The notes below the pieces were generated by a model. It saw only the letters and a program-made list of their open reading frames with translations, was not told where the DNA came from and ran no database searches. Positions 19,401-28,674 of a stretch of 64,000 bases of DNA are shown piece by piece. Location of the stretch: positions 168,998 through 232,997 of the forward strand of contig NZ_JBGCCH010000013.1 of NCBI RefSeq assembly GCF_041261205.1, in the 5' to 3' direction. Each line of letters begins with the position of its first letter. The stretch's first letter is position 1. The translations under genes and the position numbers were made by a program. Source of the stretch: Catenulispora sp. MAP5-51 (GTDB taxonomy: Bacteria > Actinomycetota > Actinomycetes > Streptomycetales > Catenulisporaceae).

Positions 19401-20282
19401 ATGACGAGACACGAGCTGAGCGGGCCGGACAGGCTCGCCTTCGAGGGGATCCACCGGCTGAAAGTCGTCACCACCTCGGGCCGGGTGGACGTGGTCGGCG
19501 CCGGCGAGGACGGCGCGGCCGTGGTGGACGTGACCCGGGTCAAGGGCGAGGAGCCCCTGGTGGTCGCGGCCGAGGACGGCGAGCTGACGGTGCGGCACGG
19601 CGAGTTCCGGCCGAACGTGCTCGGCTGGCTGATGCACGGCCGCAAGATCGAGGCCGACATCTCCATCCAGGTGCCGCCGGACTGCCTGGTGGACGTCACC
19701 GTGGTGTCCGGGCCCCTGGTGGTGTCCAACCTGCACGAGCGGACCCGGGTCCAGGGCGTGTCCGGCGAGATCACCCTGGCCCAGCTGCACGGGCCCACCG
19801 ACGTCAAGACGGTCTCCGGCGCGATCACCGCCGAGAGCGTCACCGACGACCTGAGCGCGCACACCGTCTCCGGGCCGATCACCGTGATCGCCCTGGGGAC
19901 GCAGAACACGATCAAGGCCGGCACCACGTCGGGTGCGATCACGGTGGACCTCGAGGACGGCAGCGACGCCCCGCGCCTGGAGCTGAACGTGGTCTCCGGC
20001 CAGGTCATCGTGCGCGCCCCGGAGAACGCGAACCTGGAGGTGGACATGTCCACGATGAGCGGCCGCACCGTCACCACCTTCGACGGGCTGGACTCCCAGG
20101 CGCTGTTCGGGAACAAGCAGATCCCCTTCACCAAGCCGCGGCAGTTGTCCGGACGTCTGGGCACCGGACAGGGCAGGCTGAAGGCGCGGGCGGTGTCCGG
20201 TGACATGACGCTGCTGAGAAGGGCCGTCGACCCCGCCCTGTTGGGCGCGGACGCCGACGGCGAAGATGGAGAGGATCGTTAG
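19401..20282 (+). CDS. DUF4097 beta-strand-repeat protein
   Basis: A 293-residue protein with no signal peptide or membrane helix. Repeated short strands (VVTTSGRVDVVG, VSGPLVVSNL, VSGEITLAQL, VSGAITAESV, VSGPITVIAL, TSGAITVDL, VSGQVIVRA, MSGRTVTTF) form the DUF4097 solenoid, with V/T-S-G at each turn. The family is common beside PadR regulators; its molecular role is not established. AAAGGG lies 8 nt before the ATG. The stop TAG abuts the padR ATG. Confidence 0.88.
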   Translation: MTRHELSGPDRLAFEGIHRLKVVTTSGRVDVVGAGEDGAAVVDVTRVKGEEPLVVAAEDGELTVRHGEFRPNVLGWLMHGRKIEADISIQVPPDCLVDVTVVSGPLVVSNLHERTRVQGVSGEITLAQLHGPTDVKTVSGAITAESVTDDLSAHTVSGPITVIALGTQNTIKAGTTSGAITVDLEDGSDAPRLELNVVSGQVIVRAPENANLEVDMSTMSGRTVTTFDGLDSQALFGNKQIPFTKPRQLSGRLGTGQGRLKARAVSGDMTLLRRAVDPALLGADADGEDGEDR

Positions 20283-21128
20283 ATGGCACCCGTCTTCGGA
20301 CACGGACGGCTGCGGCTGTACCTGTTGAAGCTGCTCGCCGAGAGCCCCAAGCACGGGTACGAGATCATCCAGCAGCTCAAGGAGCGGTTCCAGGGCCTGT
20401 ACGCGCCCAGCGCCGGCACGGTGTACCCGCGCCTGTCGCGCCTGGAGAGCGAGGGCCTGATCCGGCACGAGACCGACGAGCGCGGCCGCAAGGTGTACCA
20501 CATCACCGACGCCGGCCGGACCGAGCTCGCCGCGCGCGCCGACGACATGGACGCGCTGGAGACCGAGATCCGCGAGTCGGTCAGCAGCCTGGCCGAGGAG
20601 ATCCGCGACGAGGTCAAGGAATCCGCCCGGCACATCCAGGAGGAGCTGCGCGCCGCCGCCGCCGAGGCCCGCACCGAAGCCCGCAACGAAGCCCGCAACG
20701 AGTCCCGCAGCGAGGCCCGCAGCGAGTCCAAGAAGGGCCGCGGCCCGCTCCCGCACCCGCCCGCGGACCGCTCGCAGTGGGGCAAGGACGAGTGGCGCGA
20801 GTGGAAGCGCGCGCAGAACGACTGGAAGGAACAGTGGAAGGACCAGTGGGCCGCGCAGTGGCGCGAGCACTGGCAGGACGAGGCCTCGCGCTGGCAGCGC
20901 TTCGCGCAGGACAGCGTGGACGACTGGACCGGCCGCCGCACCCGCGACCGGGCCGACCGCGAGCAGCTGGACGAGCTGCGCGCGACGTTCATGCGCTTCC
21001 GCGACGAGGTGCGGACCATGGCGCGCGAGCACCAGGCCGACATCCCGGTGACCCAGGACCAGCTCAACGCGGCGCGCGAGGTGCTGGAGCGGGCGGCCCG
21101 GGAGCTGCGGGACATCTTCCGGGGCTGA
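20283..21128 (+). CDS. PadR-family regulator with long Trp-rich helical tail
   Basis: A 281-residue regulator. Residues 8-85 are a PadR winged helix (LRLYLLKLLAESPKHGYEI; GTVYPRLSRLESEGLI; GRKVYHITDAG). The remainder is unusual. A coiled coil (90-150) contains EAR.EAR repeats, then a Trp-rich segment (about 162-205) has W every 4-5 residues (EWREWKRAQNDWKEQWKDQW), then a final amphipathic helix. The tail may bind DUF4097, membrane or another partner (inference). It probably represses its own operon through the twin operator upstream. Confidence 0.88.
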   Translation: MAPVFGHGRLRLYLLKLLAESPKHGYEIIQQLKERFQGLYAPSAGTVYPRLSRLESEGLIRHETDERGRKVYHITDAGRTELAARADDMDALETEIRESVSSLAEEIRDEVKESARHIQEELRAAAAEARTEARNEARNESRSEARSESKKGRGPLPHPPADRSQWGKDEWREWKRAQNDWKEQWKDQWAAQWREHWQDEASRWQRFAQDSVDDWTGRRTRDRADREQLDELRATFMRFRDEVRTMAREHQADIPVTQDQLNAAREVLERAARELRDIFRG

Positions 21129-21191
21129 CACCCGCCGGACACGAGCCGGGCCCACAGGTTCTCCAGGACGGCCCGGAAAGCAGGAGGGGGT

Positions 21192-21244
21192 GGCGGCGCG
21201 CGCCGCGGGACTTCGGTCCCGCGGCGCGCGCCGTCGGCGTTTGT
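21192..21244 (+). terminator. strong UUCG-loop terminator after padR
   Basis: An 18-bp perfect GC stem (21194-21211 with 21216-21233) with a TTCG tetraloop, then GTTTGT. It isolates the padR operon from the next one. Confidence 0.8.
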
Positions 21245-21292
21245 CCGGCCGTCGGGCCCATGCGGCATCATGACTCCTGGGAGGGAGCCATC

Positions 21293-23839
21293 GTGGTCGC
21301 AGGACTCATCGACGCCGTGCACTTCGCGGGCCGGGACGAGGCGTCGGCGCTGTTGCGCGGCCTCGGCGACGAGGAACTCGCCGCGGGGATCGCGGATGCT
21401 TCGCTGCCCTTGTCCGTGGCGGTGAGCGACGCGGTGCTCGGCCGGCGTGCCTCGGCACCGGCGGTGGCGCTCGCCCGGCGCGCGGTGAACGACGAGACGG
21501 CGGCCGATCCGGACGCGGTGCTGCGCGCGCTGATCCGGCTGGCGGACCCGGCGGTGGACGAGGCGCTGGTGCGGACCGTGGGCAAGCGGCCCCGGGCCTG
21601 GATCCTGGCGGCGCTGGTGCGGGACCGGCGCGACGCGGACGGCAACGCGGTGATCGCCCCGGGCGTCAAGAGGTTCCTGCGGAACCAGGTGGCGCGGGCC
21701 GAGCGGCGGCACGCGGGACGGCACACGCCGATGCCGGCGCGGGTCGAGACCGATCTGACGGTCGCCGCGTGCTCCGCGGACGATCCGGGCCTGGCGGCGA
21801 CCGCGCTGCCGCTGGCCGCTCGGCTGGGGCAGATGGCGGCCGTGGCGCGCGGGCTGCGGACGCTGCGCGACCACGGGCTTCTCAGCTCGCTGTGGGAGGA
21901 CGGCCTGCGCGAGATCATCACCGCGGCGATGGCCTCGGGGTCGTCGTACTACGTCCCGGGGTGGGAGGCGGTCCTCGCGTTCGGGGACACCGGCGACGAC
22001 GCGGAGCTGGCGAAGGCCTCGCGGCGGCTGCGCATCGCCCTGCTGCCGCGGATCGACGAGGCCGAGTCCTGGACCGCCCCGAACATCGGCTCGCAGCTCT
22101 ACGCGGTGCCGTGGGACGAGGTGCTGGCGTACGCGGACGTGGTCGGCGAGGGCGACGAGGACACCCAGGCCGGACAGGGCACGGCCCGCGGCCTGGACGA
22201 GGCGGCGGCGCGCGAGGACGTGCCGGCGGACGTGCGGCCCACGTTCGAGGAGCGATACCCGCGCGCGGTGTTCTGGACGGCGCGGCCGGACACCGGGACG
22301 CTGCGGCGGGCGAGCGAGGCCGCACGGAGCCTGAACCCGGCGACGCGGCACTTCGCGACGCGCGAACTACTGCGGCGCGGCCTCCTGCACGGTTCGCTGA
22401 GCGCACCGGAGGTGGTGGCGCACGCGAAGCCGGCGGCGGACGTGCTGGCCCTGGCGCTGCCCACGCCGCCGGGGCTGACGGAGTACTACACGGCGAAGGG
22501 CAAGAACAGCTTCGCCCCGCACTTCGTCCGCATCCCGCCAGAGGCCGAGGAGCGGTACCAGGCCGACCTGCGCGCTGCGATAGCCGAGACGATCGGGCCG
22601 GATCCGGCGCGCTGGCTCAAGGTGCTGACCCGGGTGGCGGCGTGGGAGGGGAGCCTGGGCGGACCGGGCGGACTGCTGGAGGCGATCGACGCCGGGGCCC
22701 CGCTGCCGGAGCGGCGCGGGACGCGGTGGCCGCGCGGGGTGGATGCGGCGGCGGTGGTGTTGGAGGTCGCGCCGGCGGAGGTGATCGCGAAGGTGGTCGC
22801 GGCGGCGCTGGCGGTGGCAGAGGAGCAGTCGCTGGCTGGCGCGGTCGAGGGCCAGTTGCCAGCCGGCGCGGCGGAGGAGCAGTCGCTGGCTGGCGCGGCG
22901 GAGGCATCCGCCCCTGAGACTCGTGCGCTGATCGGCGTCCTCACCCGCGTCCTGGACCGCGGCCCCGAGCCGCGCTGGCTGCTCGACCTGGCGCTCGGCC
23001 CGCATGGGACGTCGGCCATGCGGCTGGCGGCGGCGCGCAATCCGGCGGCGACGGTCGGGACGTTGTGGCGGCTGGCCGATCGGGAGCCCGCGGAGCCCGG
23101 CGTCTTGGCCGCGGTGTACCTGCATCCGTTGGCGTCGTTGGAGTTGCGGATCGCGGCGGTGGTGCGGTCCGAGGCCGTGGGCGGGGTGTATCCGGGCTTG
23201 GTGCGCCGGCTGGTGACGCGCTATGCGGAGCCGGCGCTGTTGCAGCCGGTGCTGGAATCGCGTGACCCTGAGCTGCTGCACACCGTCCTGCGGCGGAGCA
23301 ACCGCTCGTTGCAGACCGACCGGCGCATCGTCGCCTACGCGCGCCTGGCCGAGGCCGCCGGGCCGGAGCCGGTGTGGGCGCTGGAGTTGGAGCGTGCCGG
23401 GAGCCTGGAGCGCATGCACGAGGCCGTCCGCGCCTCCATGAACGCGCACAGCGACGAGCCTCTGCGCGCCATGGCGGAGGGCATAGCGCGGCCGGAGCCG
23501 GAGCGCGTCAGCGCGGAGTGGGACGCGGGCTTCCAACCGTCCCGGCCCGACACCGCCGAGCGCGTCCGCAGGCATCTGGACGGCCGCCCCGAGCGCTGGG
23601 CGCGGCTCGCCGAGCCCGGGGTCACGCTGTACGGGCTGCTCGCGGAGTTCGAGGGAAACGAAGCGCCGCAGGTGCCGCAGCCTCGGCAGGGCTTTGACGC
23701 GGCCGTGCCGCCAGCTCGTGCGCCACGGGAGGCATGGGAGGCACAGGCGGCACGGCAGGCACGGCCCCGCCTGAGCCAGACCCCGACTCTGCTGCCGCCA
23801 CTCCCCCGCAGCGAGCCCCCGAAGCCTTCCACCGCGTGA
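21293..23839 (+). CDS. large alpha-helical-repeat protein, first gene of AAA/VWA operon
   Basis: An 848-residue protein I cannot assign to a named family. It is almost entirely short amphipathic helices, suggesting a HEAT-like solenoid. There is an Ala/Glu/Gln repeat insertion near residues 505-530 (EEQSLAGA copies) and a Pro-rich C-terminus. The C-terminal third is clearly related to the next gene: RIVAYARLAEAAGPEPVW, LELERAGSLE, AVRASM and RRHLDGRPERWARL have matching partners there. GTG 21293 has GGGAGGGA 6 nt upstream. The gene overlaps the next by 4 bp (GTGA). It may be a scaffold or substrate/RNA-binding subunit for the downstream AAA ATPase; this is inference from the operon. Confidence 0.75.
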   Translation: MVAGLIDAVHFAGRDEASALLRGLGDEELAAGIADASLPLSVAVSDAVLGRRASAPAVALARRAVNDETAADPDAVLRALIRLADPAVDEALVRTVGKRPRAWILAALVRDRRDADGNAVIAPGVKRFLRNQVARAERRHAGRHTPMPARVETDLTVAACSADDPGLAATALPLAARLGQMAAVARGLRTLRDHGLLSSLWEDGLREIITAAMASGSSYYVPGWEAVLAFGDTGDDAELAKASRRLRIALLPRIDEAESWTAPNIGSQLYAVPWDEVLAYADVVGEGDEDTQAGQGTARGLDEAAAREDVPADVRPTFEERYPRAVFWTARPDTGTLRRASEAARSLNPATRHFATRELLRRGLLHGSLSAPEVVAHAKPAADVLALALPTPPGLTEYYTAKGKNSFAPHFVRIPPEAEERYQADLRAAIAETIGPDPARWLKVLTRVAAWEGSLGGPGGLLEAIDAGAPLPERRGTRWPRGVDAAAVVLEVAPAEVIAKVVAAALAVAEEQSLAGAVEGQLPAGAAEEQSLAGAAEASAPETRALIGVLTRVLDRGPEPRWLLDLALGPHGTSAMRLAAARNPAATVGTLWRLADREPAEPGVLAAVYLHPLASLELRIAAVVRSEAVGGVYPGLVRRLVTRYAEPALLQPVLESRDPELLHTVLRRSNRSLQTDRRIVAYARLAEAAGPEPVWALELERAGSLERMHEAVRASMNAHSDEPLRAMAEGIARPEPERVSAEWDAGFQPSRPDTAERVRRHLDGRPERWARLAEPGVTLYGLLAEFEGNEAPQVPQPRQGFDAAVPPARAPREAWEAQAARQARPRLSQTPTLLPPLPRSEPPKPSTA

Positions 23840-25248
23840 ACGCCCCGGCCCGGGTCCTGAACCTGCTGCACGCGGCGCGTCCCGAGGACGTCGCCCCGGT
23901 CCTGTCCCTGCTGTCCGACGCCGAACTGGCCGCGGGCCTGGCCTGCGAACACTGCGATCCCGAGCTGAGCACCGTCCCGCCGGACCGTGACGCCCTCCGC
24001 CACGCCCTGCTCAGCCCGCGCAGGGAGACCGAGCCTCTCCTGGACAGGCCCGGCGCCGCCCAGGACGCAGTGCGCCTCGCGGCTCGTGCGCCCTATGAGG
24101 TTCTGCTGCACGGCGGCATCACCCCCTATGGCCGCCCGCGGGCCGAGCTGAACCGGCGGCTGTCCGCCGCGCTCGCGACGGCGCTCGGATCCGACCCGTG
24201 GCGCTGGTACGGCGTCCTGAGACTGGTCGATACCTGGCCGCGGTCCCTCACCGACCTGCTCGACCAGGCTGCGGGCTGGGCCTCGGAGTCCGAGATGCCC
24301 GCAGGCGTCATGCGATTCCGCTTGCCGGGTCAGTTGTTCCTGCCGGGTGTGCTGCTCGCCCTCGCGCCGCCGGATGTCGTCACGGACGTTCTCATCCACA
24401 CCGAGCCCCGGTCCGAGGGGATGCTCCAAGGGCTCCTCAAGCACGCTCCCTATCACCCCGCTTATCTGGAGTACGCCTTCGGGCCCGAGGGATCCGACTT
24501 CGCCCGCCGGTCGCTGTGCTCGAACGGCGACAAGCCCGTGGCGGTCGCCCACGAGCTGCTGGACCGCGACCTGGGCCCGGAGATCACGCAGGACATCGCC
24601 ATCGCGCACGACGACCTCGCCCTGCGGCTGCGCGTCTACCGCAGCCTCGACGCGTCCGCCGACCCGTGGAAGACCAGCAGACTCGGCCAGTCGACGTCCG
24701 AGCAGGTCCACGCGGTGCTGGCGGAGGCCGAGACGGCCGAGGAGCTGTACTGGCTGCTCACCGTCCTGGGGCGCAAGGCGACGTCTGCGCCGTTCCGGAT
24801 GATCGCCTACCGCCGCCTCGCGGAACTGGCCGGACCGGAGCCGGTGTGGAGCCTGGAGCTGGCCGCCGCCGGCGGCCTGGAGCTGCTGGTGCACCCGGCG
24901 GTCCGGGAGTCCATGGCCGGCGGCGGCGTCGCGCCGCTGATCGCCGCCGCCGAAGCCGTCAACCCGCCGGGCCCGCCTCCGACGCCGCCTCAGGACTCGC
25001 TGACCGAGTGGCCGGTGGAGGACGCGGTGCGCGGCCGGCTCGACGGCCGGCTGGATCGGTGGCGGGCGTTGCTCGGATCATCGGATGAGGAAGCCGCGGC
25101 GGTTCTCGGACTCGCGCAATGGGCAACGGGGCAATCGGTTCGACCGGCGGGCCGCGAGAGAGAAGACTTGAGCCAGAGCACGAAAACCACGCCGCCGACC
25201 GCCGAGAACACCGCCGCCGAGTACACCGCCGAGGAGGACGCCACATGA
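23836..25248 (+). CDS. second helical-repeat protein, shorter paralogue
   Basis: A 470-residue helical protein. Its N-terminus (NLLHAARPEDVAPVLSLLSD, then AELAAGLA) resembles the N-terminus of the preceding protein (EELAAGIADA). Its C-terminus repeats the paralogous block (FRMIAYRRLAELAGPEPVW, AVRESM, VRGRLDGRLDRWRALL). It lacks the middle repeats, so it looks like a shortened duplicate. The GTG overlaps the previous stop (GTGA); an ATG at 23734 would add 34 low-complexity residues. The stop overlaps the next start (ATGA). Function unknown. Confidence 0.72.
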   Translation: MNAPARVLNLLHAARPEDVAPVLSLLSDAELAAGLACEHCDPELSTVPPDRDALRHALLSPRRETEPLLDRPGAAQDAVRLAARAPYEVLLHGGITPYGRPRAELNRRLSAALATALGSDPWRWYGVLRLVDTWPRSLTDLLDQAAGWASESEMPAGVMRFRLPGQLFLPGVLLALAPPDVVTDVLIHTEPRSEGMLQGLLKHAPYHPAYLEYAFGPEGSDFARRSLCSNGDKPVAVAHELLDRDLGPEITQDIAIAHDDLALRLRVYRSLDASADPWKTSRLGQSTSEQVHAVLAEAETAEELYWLLTVLGRKATSAPFRMIAYRRLAELAGPEPVWSLELAAAGGLELLVHPAVRESMAGGGVAPLIAAAEAVNPPGPPPTPPQDSLTEWPVEDAVRGRLDGRLDRWRALLGSSDEEAAAVLGLAQWATGQSVRPAGREREDLSQSTKTTPPTAENTAAEYTAEEDAT

Positions 25249-26666
25249 AGACCAACGAGTCGGACCGCCGCTCGCGGCGCCTGCCGGTCAGCGCCACCGA
25301 CCGCAAGGCCCTGGCGGCGTGGCAACCGGCGGAGCCGGAGACCATCGCGGAGGCGGTGCGGCTCAAGGAGGCGGCGCTCGTCGACTTCGGCATGGAGTCC
25401 TCGGCCATCGCCGGGTGGATCTACTCCAAGTGCGCGCACCAGATACCCACCACCGCCATCGAGACCGCTGCGGTGATGGCGGCCGGGGACGGCACCTGCC
25501 TGCTGCTGTTCAATCCGGACTTCTTCGTCGAGCTGGGGCTGGACGGGGTGAAGTTCGTGCTCTTCCACGAGGCCCGGCACCTGATCCAGCGGCACCTGTT
25601 CACCGAGCCGGAGCTGCGCGAGGACCCGGTCTTCGACATCGCCATCGAGTGCACCATCAACCACGTCGCGCTGACCCGGCTGCGCCGCGACGGCCTGCCG
25701 GTGTACGGCGGCGAGCCGACCGGGGTGGATCCGCGCAAGATCTTCGCCGGCTACCACGCGGACCTCACCGCGCAGGGCCTGAGCCCGTTCTCCTACGAGG
25801 AGTTCATCCGCACCGACATGGGCTGCTACACCGAGCTGCGGCGGATGAAGCACCCGCCGACGCCGGCGCCGGTGTGCGTCCACGAGCTGCTGCAGGAGCT
25901 GCAGGACGAGCTCGCCGACGCCGAGACCATCGAGCGGATCGGCAACGAGGTGCTGGCGAACGTGCTGCTGGCCGGCAAGCGCGGGGTGCGCGAGGCGCGC
26001 TCGGAGCTGCTGGACCTCATCGACCGCACCGAGGGTGCCACCGACCGGCTCGCCAAGCTGTGGGGCGACATGGGCGCCGGGATGATCCGCGGCCAGACCC
26101 AGAAGACCCGGCGGGTGGACTGGTGGCAGCGCTGGATGGTCGACGTGCTGGCCTCCAAGCTGGCCGAGGGCGAGCGGCTGGTGTACCCGAAGAAGCGCGG
26201 GGCGGTGCTGGCCGCGCTCGGCGAGGACCCGACGCTGTCCCGGCGCGGCCCGGAGCGGCACCGGGTGGTGGCGATCGCGGTGGACGCCTCCGGGTCGATG
26301 CCGCCGCCGGTGGTGGACTGGATCGCCTCGCTGGTCGGGCAGCTGGACGGGGTGGAGGCGCACTGGCTGTCCTTCGACGCCGAGGTGGTGCCCTTCGCCC
26401 CGGGCGACCCGCTGGTCGGCGGCGGCGGGACCAGCTTCCAAGCGGTCGCGGACTACCTGGAGGGGCGCGCGCCCTCGGCCCGGACCGGGGAGCCGTTCGA
26501 CGAGACGCTGGACGCCGTCATCATGGTGACCGACGGAATGGCCCCGCACATCACGCCGGCCGAGCCCGACAAGTGGATCTGGCTGATCACCGAGCACGGC
26601 GACGACTGGCCCGAGGGCCATGCGCCGCAGATGGCCTGTCACAAGGTACGAACGGGGGACCGTTGA
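25245..26666 (+). CDS. metallopeptidase-VWA protein (DUF2201 type)
   Basis: A 473-residue protein with two domains. The N-terminal part holds a zinc-protease motif HEARH in LFHEARHLIQRH (about 105-116) and an acidic follow-up (FDIAIECTINH). The C-terminal part is a von Willebrand A fold with an intact MIDAS start (AVDASGSM, near residue 347) and MVTDG. This is the pfam DUF2201_N plus VWA-like pairing. Such proteins work with MoxR-type AAA ATPases, as chelatase-like partners. GAGGAGG precedes the ATG. The next gene starts with a TTGA overlap. Confidence 0.88.
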   Translation: MKTNESDRRSRRLPVSATDRKALAAWQPAEPETIAEAVRLKEAALVDFGMESSAIAGWIYSKCAHQIPTTAIETAAVMAAGDGTCLLLFNPDFFVELGLDGVKFVLFHEARHLIQRHLFTEPELREDPVFDIAIECTINHVALTRLRRDGLPVYGGEPTGVDPRKIFAGYHADLTAQGLSPFSYEEFIRTDMGCYTELRRMKHPPTPAPVCVHELLQELQDELADAETIERIGNEVLANVLLAGKRGVREARSELLDLIDRTEGATDRLAKLWGDMGAGMIRGQTQKTRRVDWWQRWMVDVLASKLAEGERLVYPKKRGAVLAALGEDPTLSRRGPERHRVVAIAVDASGSMPPPVVDWIASLVGQLDGVEAHWLSFDAEVVPFAPGDPLVGGGGTSFQAVADYLEGRAPSARTGEPFDETLDAVIMVTDGMAPHITPAEPDKWIWLITEHGDDWPEGHAPQMACHKVRTGDR

Positions 26667-28672
26667 GCGAGCACACCACCGGCCAGACCGCGCTGCCGCC
26701 GGAGGCCGACGGCTTCGGCCTCGGCGCCGGCGCCGGCGCCGGTATAGGCATTGGCGCCGGCATCGGCATCGGGCTGGGCGACGACCCCGCGCTGCCGCGC
26801 CAGAACGGCGGCGACACCGTCGGTGTGGGCGACGGTGTGGGCGACGCCGCCGGCGCCCGGGCCGCCGCGGCCCGGCCCTCGGCCCTGGAGGCGTTCATCG
26901 ACGCCATGATCGACCTGGGCCAGACCGGGCAGATCTTCGGCGAGCACGGCATCGGCAAGACGGCCACGTTCGCCGCGCACATCAAGGCCGCCTACGAGGA
27001 CACCGAGCTGGTCTACGTCCCGGCCGCCAACCTGGCCCCGGACGACCTGCTGGTGAACGCCCCGGTCCGCGATCCGCGCACCGGCGAGCTGGTGCTGCGC
27101 CAGCTGGTGATGCGCCAGCTCAAGCCGGGGCGCCGGTTCGTGCTGCTGATCGACGACTCGCTGCAGGCCGGACCCGCGATCCAGTCGCAGCTGATGCAGA
27201 TCGCCTGCAACTGGACCCTCGGCGAGCACGACCTGCGGGCCCTGGGCTGCATCGGCGTCTTCCTGGCCGACAACGAGTCGCTGGCCGAGACCGCGGCGCG
27301 GCGCAGCGACTTCGCGATCCTGGACCGGATGGTCACCATCAAGGTGACCGCGAACGACACGGCCTGGCGGGACGCGCTGCGCCGCAAGTTCGGCCAGTTC
27401 GACCTGACCGGCGTCTTCCGGGTCTGGGCCGCGCAGCCCCCGGAGATCCGCCGGCTGCTCTCCCCGCGCACGCTGGAGCACGTCCTGGCCAACGCCGCCG
27501 AGGGCTTCCCGCTGGTCTGGGGCCTGCCGCTGCTCAACGGCACCCGGCTGCGGCTGGCGCTGCCGGCCGCCGAGGGCACCCGGGCCAAGGAGGTGGACCG
27601 CACCGCCGAGATCCTGGACGCGATCGCCGGGGCGCTGAACGTCCCGAACCGCGCCACGATCGCCGACCCGGTGCGGCGCCTGGTGCGCGCGGCGCTGAAG
27701 AACCGGTGGTGCGTGCTGGTCCAGGGCCCGCCCGGCTGCGGCAAGACCGAGGTGGTCAGGACGCTGATCCAGGAGGTGCTGCGGCGCGACCCGCTGTACT
27801 TCTCGCTGCCGGTGACCAACGTCGAGGACCTGTGCGCCCCGGTCCCCTCCCCCGACGGCACCCTGGACAACCTGCTGGCCGCCGGCTTCACCGGGGACGA
27901 GCCCAAGGCCGTGGTCTGGGACGAGTACAACCGGCCCAAGGACAAGGCGGCCTTCGCCCGGCTGATGGAGATCACCCAGGAATGGTCGGTGGCCGGCCGC
28001 CCGATCCGCGGCCTGCGCGCCCAGATCGCGCTGCAGAACCCGCCGTACCACGTGGGCCGCAAGCTCCTGGTGTCCCGCAACAACATCGCCCAGGCCTCGC
28101 GCTTCACCGCGTCGCTGGACATCACCCCGGAGGACATCCCGGCGAACGAATGGCTGATCGCCAAGTACGGCCCGATCGCCGAGACAGTCCTGGAGTGGTG
28201 GAAGAACGACATCGACGACGAGGGCCGCGCCTGGATCACCAAGCGCACCCTGGAGCGCCTGATCCGGCTGCACGGCCGCGGCCTGCCGCTCCAGCAGGGC
28301 CTGGTCTACCTCGGCGACGGCGAGTACGCCCCGGTCCCGCTGGGCGCCCTGACCGCCCGCCTGGCCGGCTCCCAGCGCACCGGACTGAAGGAGCTGGCAG
28401 CCGACGTCGACTCCTGGGAACGGCGCCTGGCGCTGGCGGTGGCCGGCAACGCAGAGGGCGACGACGCCTCCGACGTGGTCCACCAGGTCTTCGCCAACGC
28501 CGAGCTGTCGCAGCTGAAGAAGCAGCGCGAGGTGGTGATCCGCCTGGCCGCGCACCTGCCGCCGAAACTGCGGGCCACGTACCTGGTCGGCGCCTCGGAG
28601 GACGCGCAGGCCTTCTGGGTCGGTGTGCTGGCGGCTTGCCGAGCGCGGCAGGCTTCCGCCAGGATTCCGTGA
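26663..28672 (+). CDS. tandem AAA (MoxR/dynein-like) ATPase
   Basis: A 669-residue protein with two ATPase modules. Module 1 has Walker A GEHGIGKTATF (about 93-103) and an LLIDDSLQAG Walker B. Module 2 has GPPGCGKTEVV (about 355) and VVWDEYNRP, followed by RGLRAQIALQNPPYHVG. The N-terminus carries a Gly/Ile/Ala repeat (GAGAGAGIGIGAGIGIGLG). Module 1 ends its Walker B in D-D rather than D-E, so it may bind but not hydrolyse ATP (inference). The TTG start is supported by GGGGGA and the TTGA overlap with the VWA gene stop. The stop codon is 2 bp before a tRNA-like RNA. Confidence 0.88.
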   Translation: MSEHTTGQTALPPEADGFGLGAGAGAGIGIGAGIGIGLGDDPALPRQNGGDTVGVGDGVGDAAGARAAAARPSALEAFIDAMIDLGQTGQIFGEHGIGKTATFAAHIKAAYEDTELVYVPAANLAPDDLLVNAPVRDPRTGELVLRQLVMRQLKPGRRFVLLIDDSLQAGPAIQSQLMQIACNWTLGEHDLRALGCIGVFLADNESLAETAARRSDFAILDRMVTIKVTANDTAWRDALRRKFGQFDLTGVFRVWAAQPPEIRRLLSPRTLEHVLANAAEGFPLVWGLPLLNGTRLRLALPAAEGTRAKEVDRTAEILDAIAGALNVPNRATIADPVRRLVRAALKNRWCVLVQGPPGCGKTEVVRTLIQEVLRRDPLYFSLPVTNVEDLCAPVPSPDGTLDNLLAAGFTGDEPKAVVWDEYNRPKDKAAFARLMEITQEWSVAGRPIRGLRAQIALQNPPYHVGRKLLVSRNNIAQASRFTASLDITPEDIPANEWLIAKYGPIAETVLEWWKNDIDDEGRAWITKRTLERLIRLHGRGLPLQQGLVYLGDGEYAPVPLGALTARLAGSQRTGLKELAADVDSWERRLALAVAGNAEGDDASDVVHQVFANAELSQLKKQREVVIRLAAHLPPKLRATYLVGASEDAQAFWVGVLAACRARQASARIP

Positions 28673-28674
28673 GC

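Noticed and set aside
23734..23835. Upstream ATG start for the second helical-repeat gene
   Set aside because: Adds only a Gly/Thr/Pro low-complexity segment and its ribosome site is too close; the GTGA overlap is a better start.
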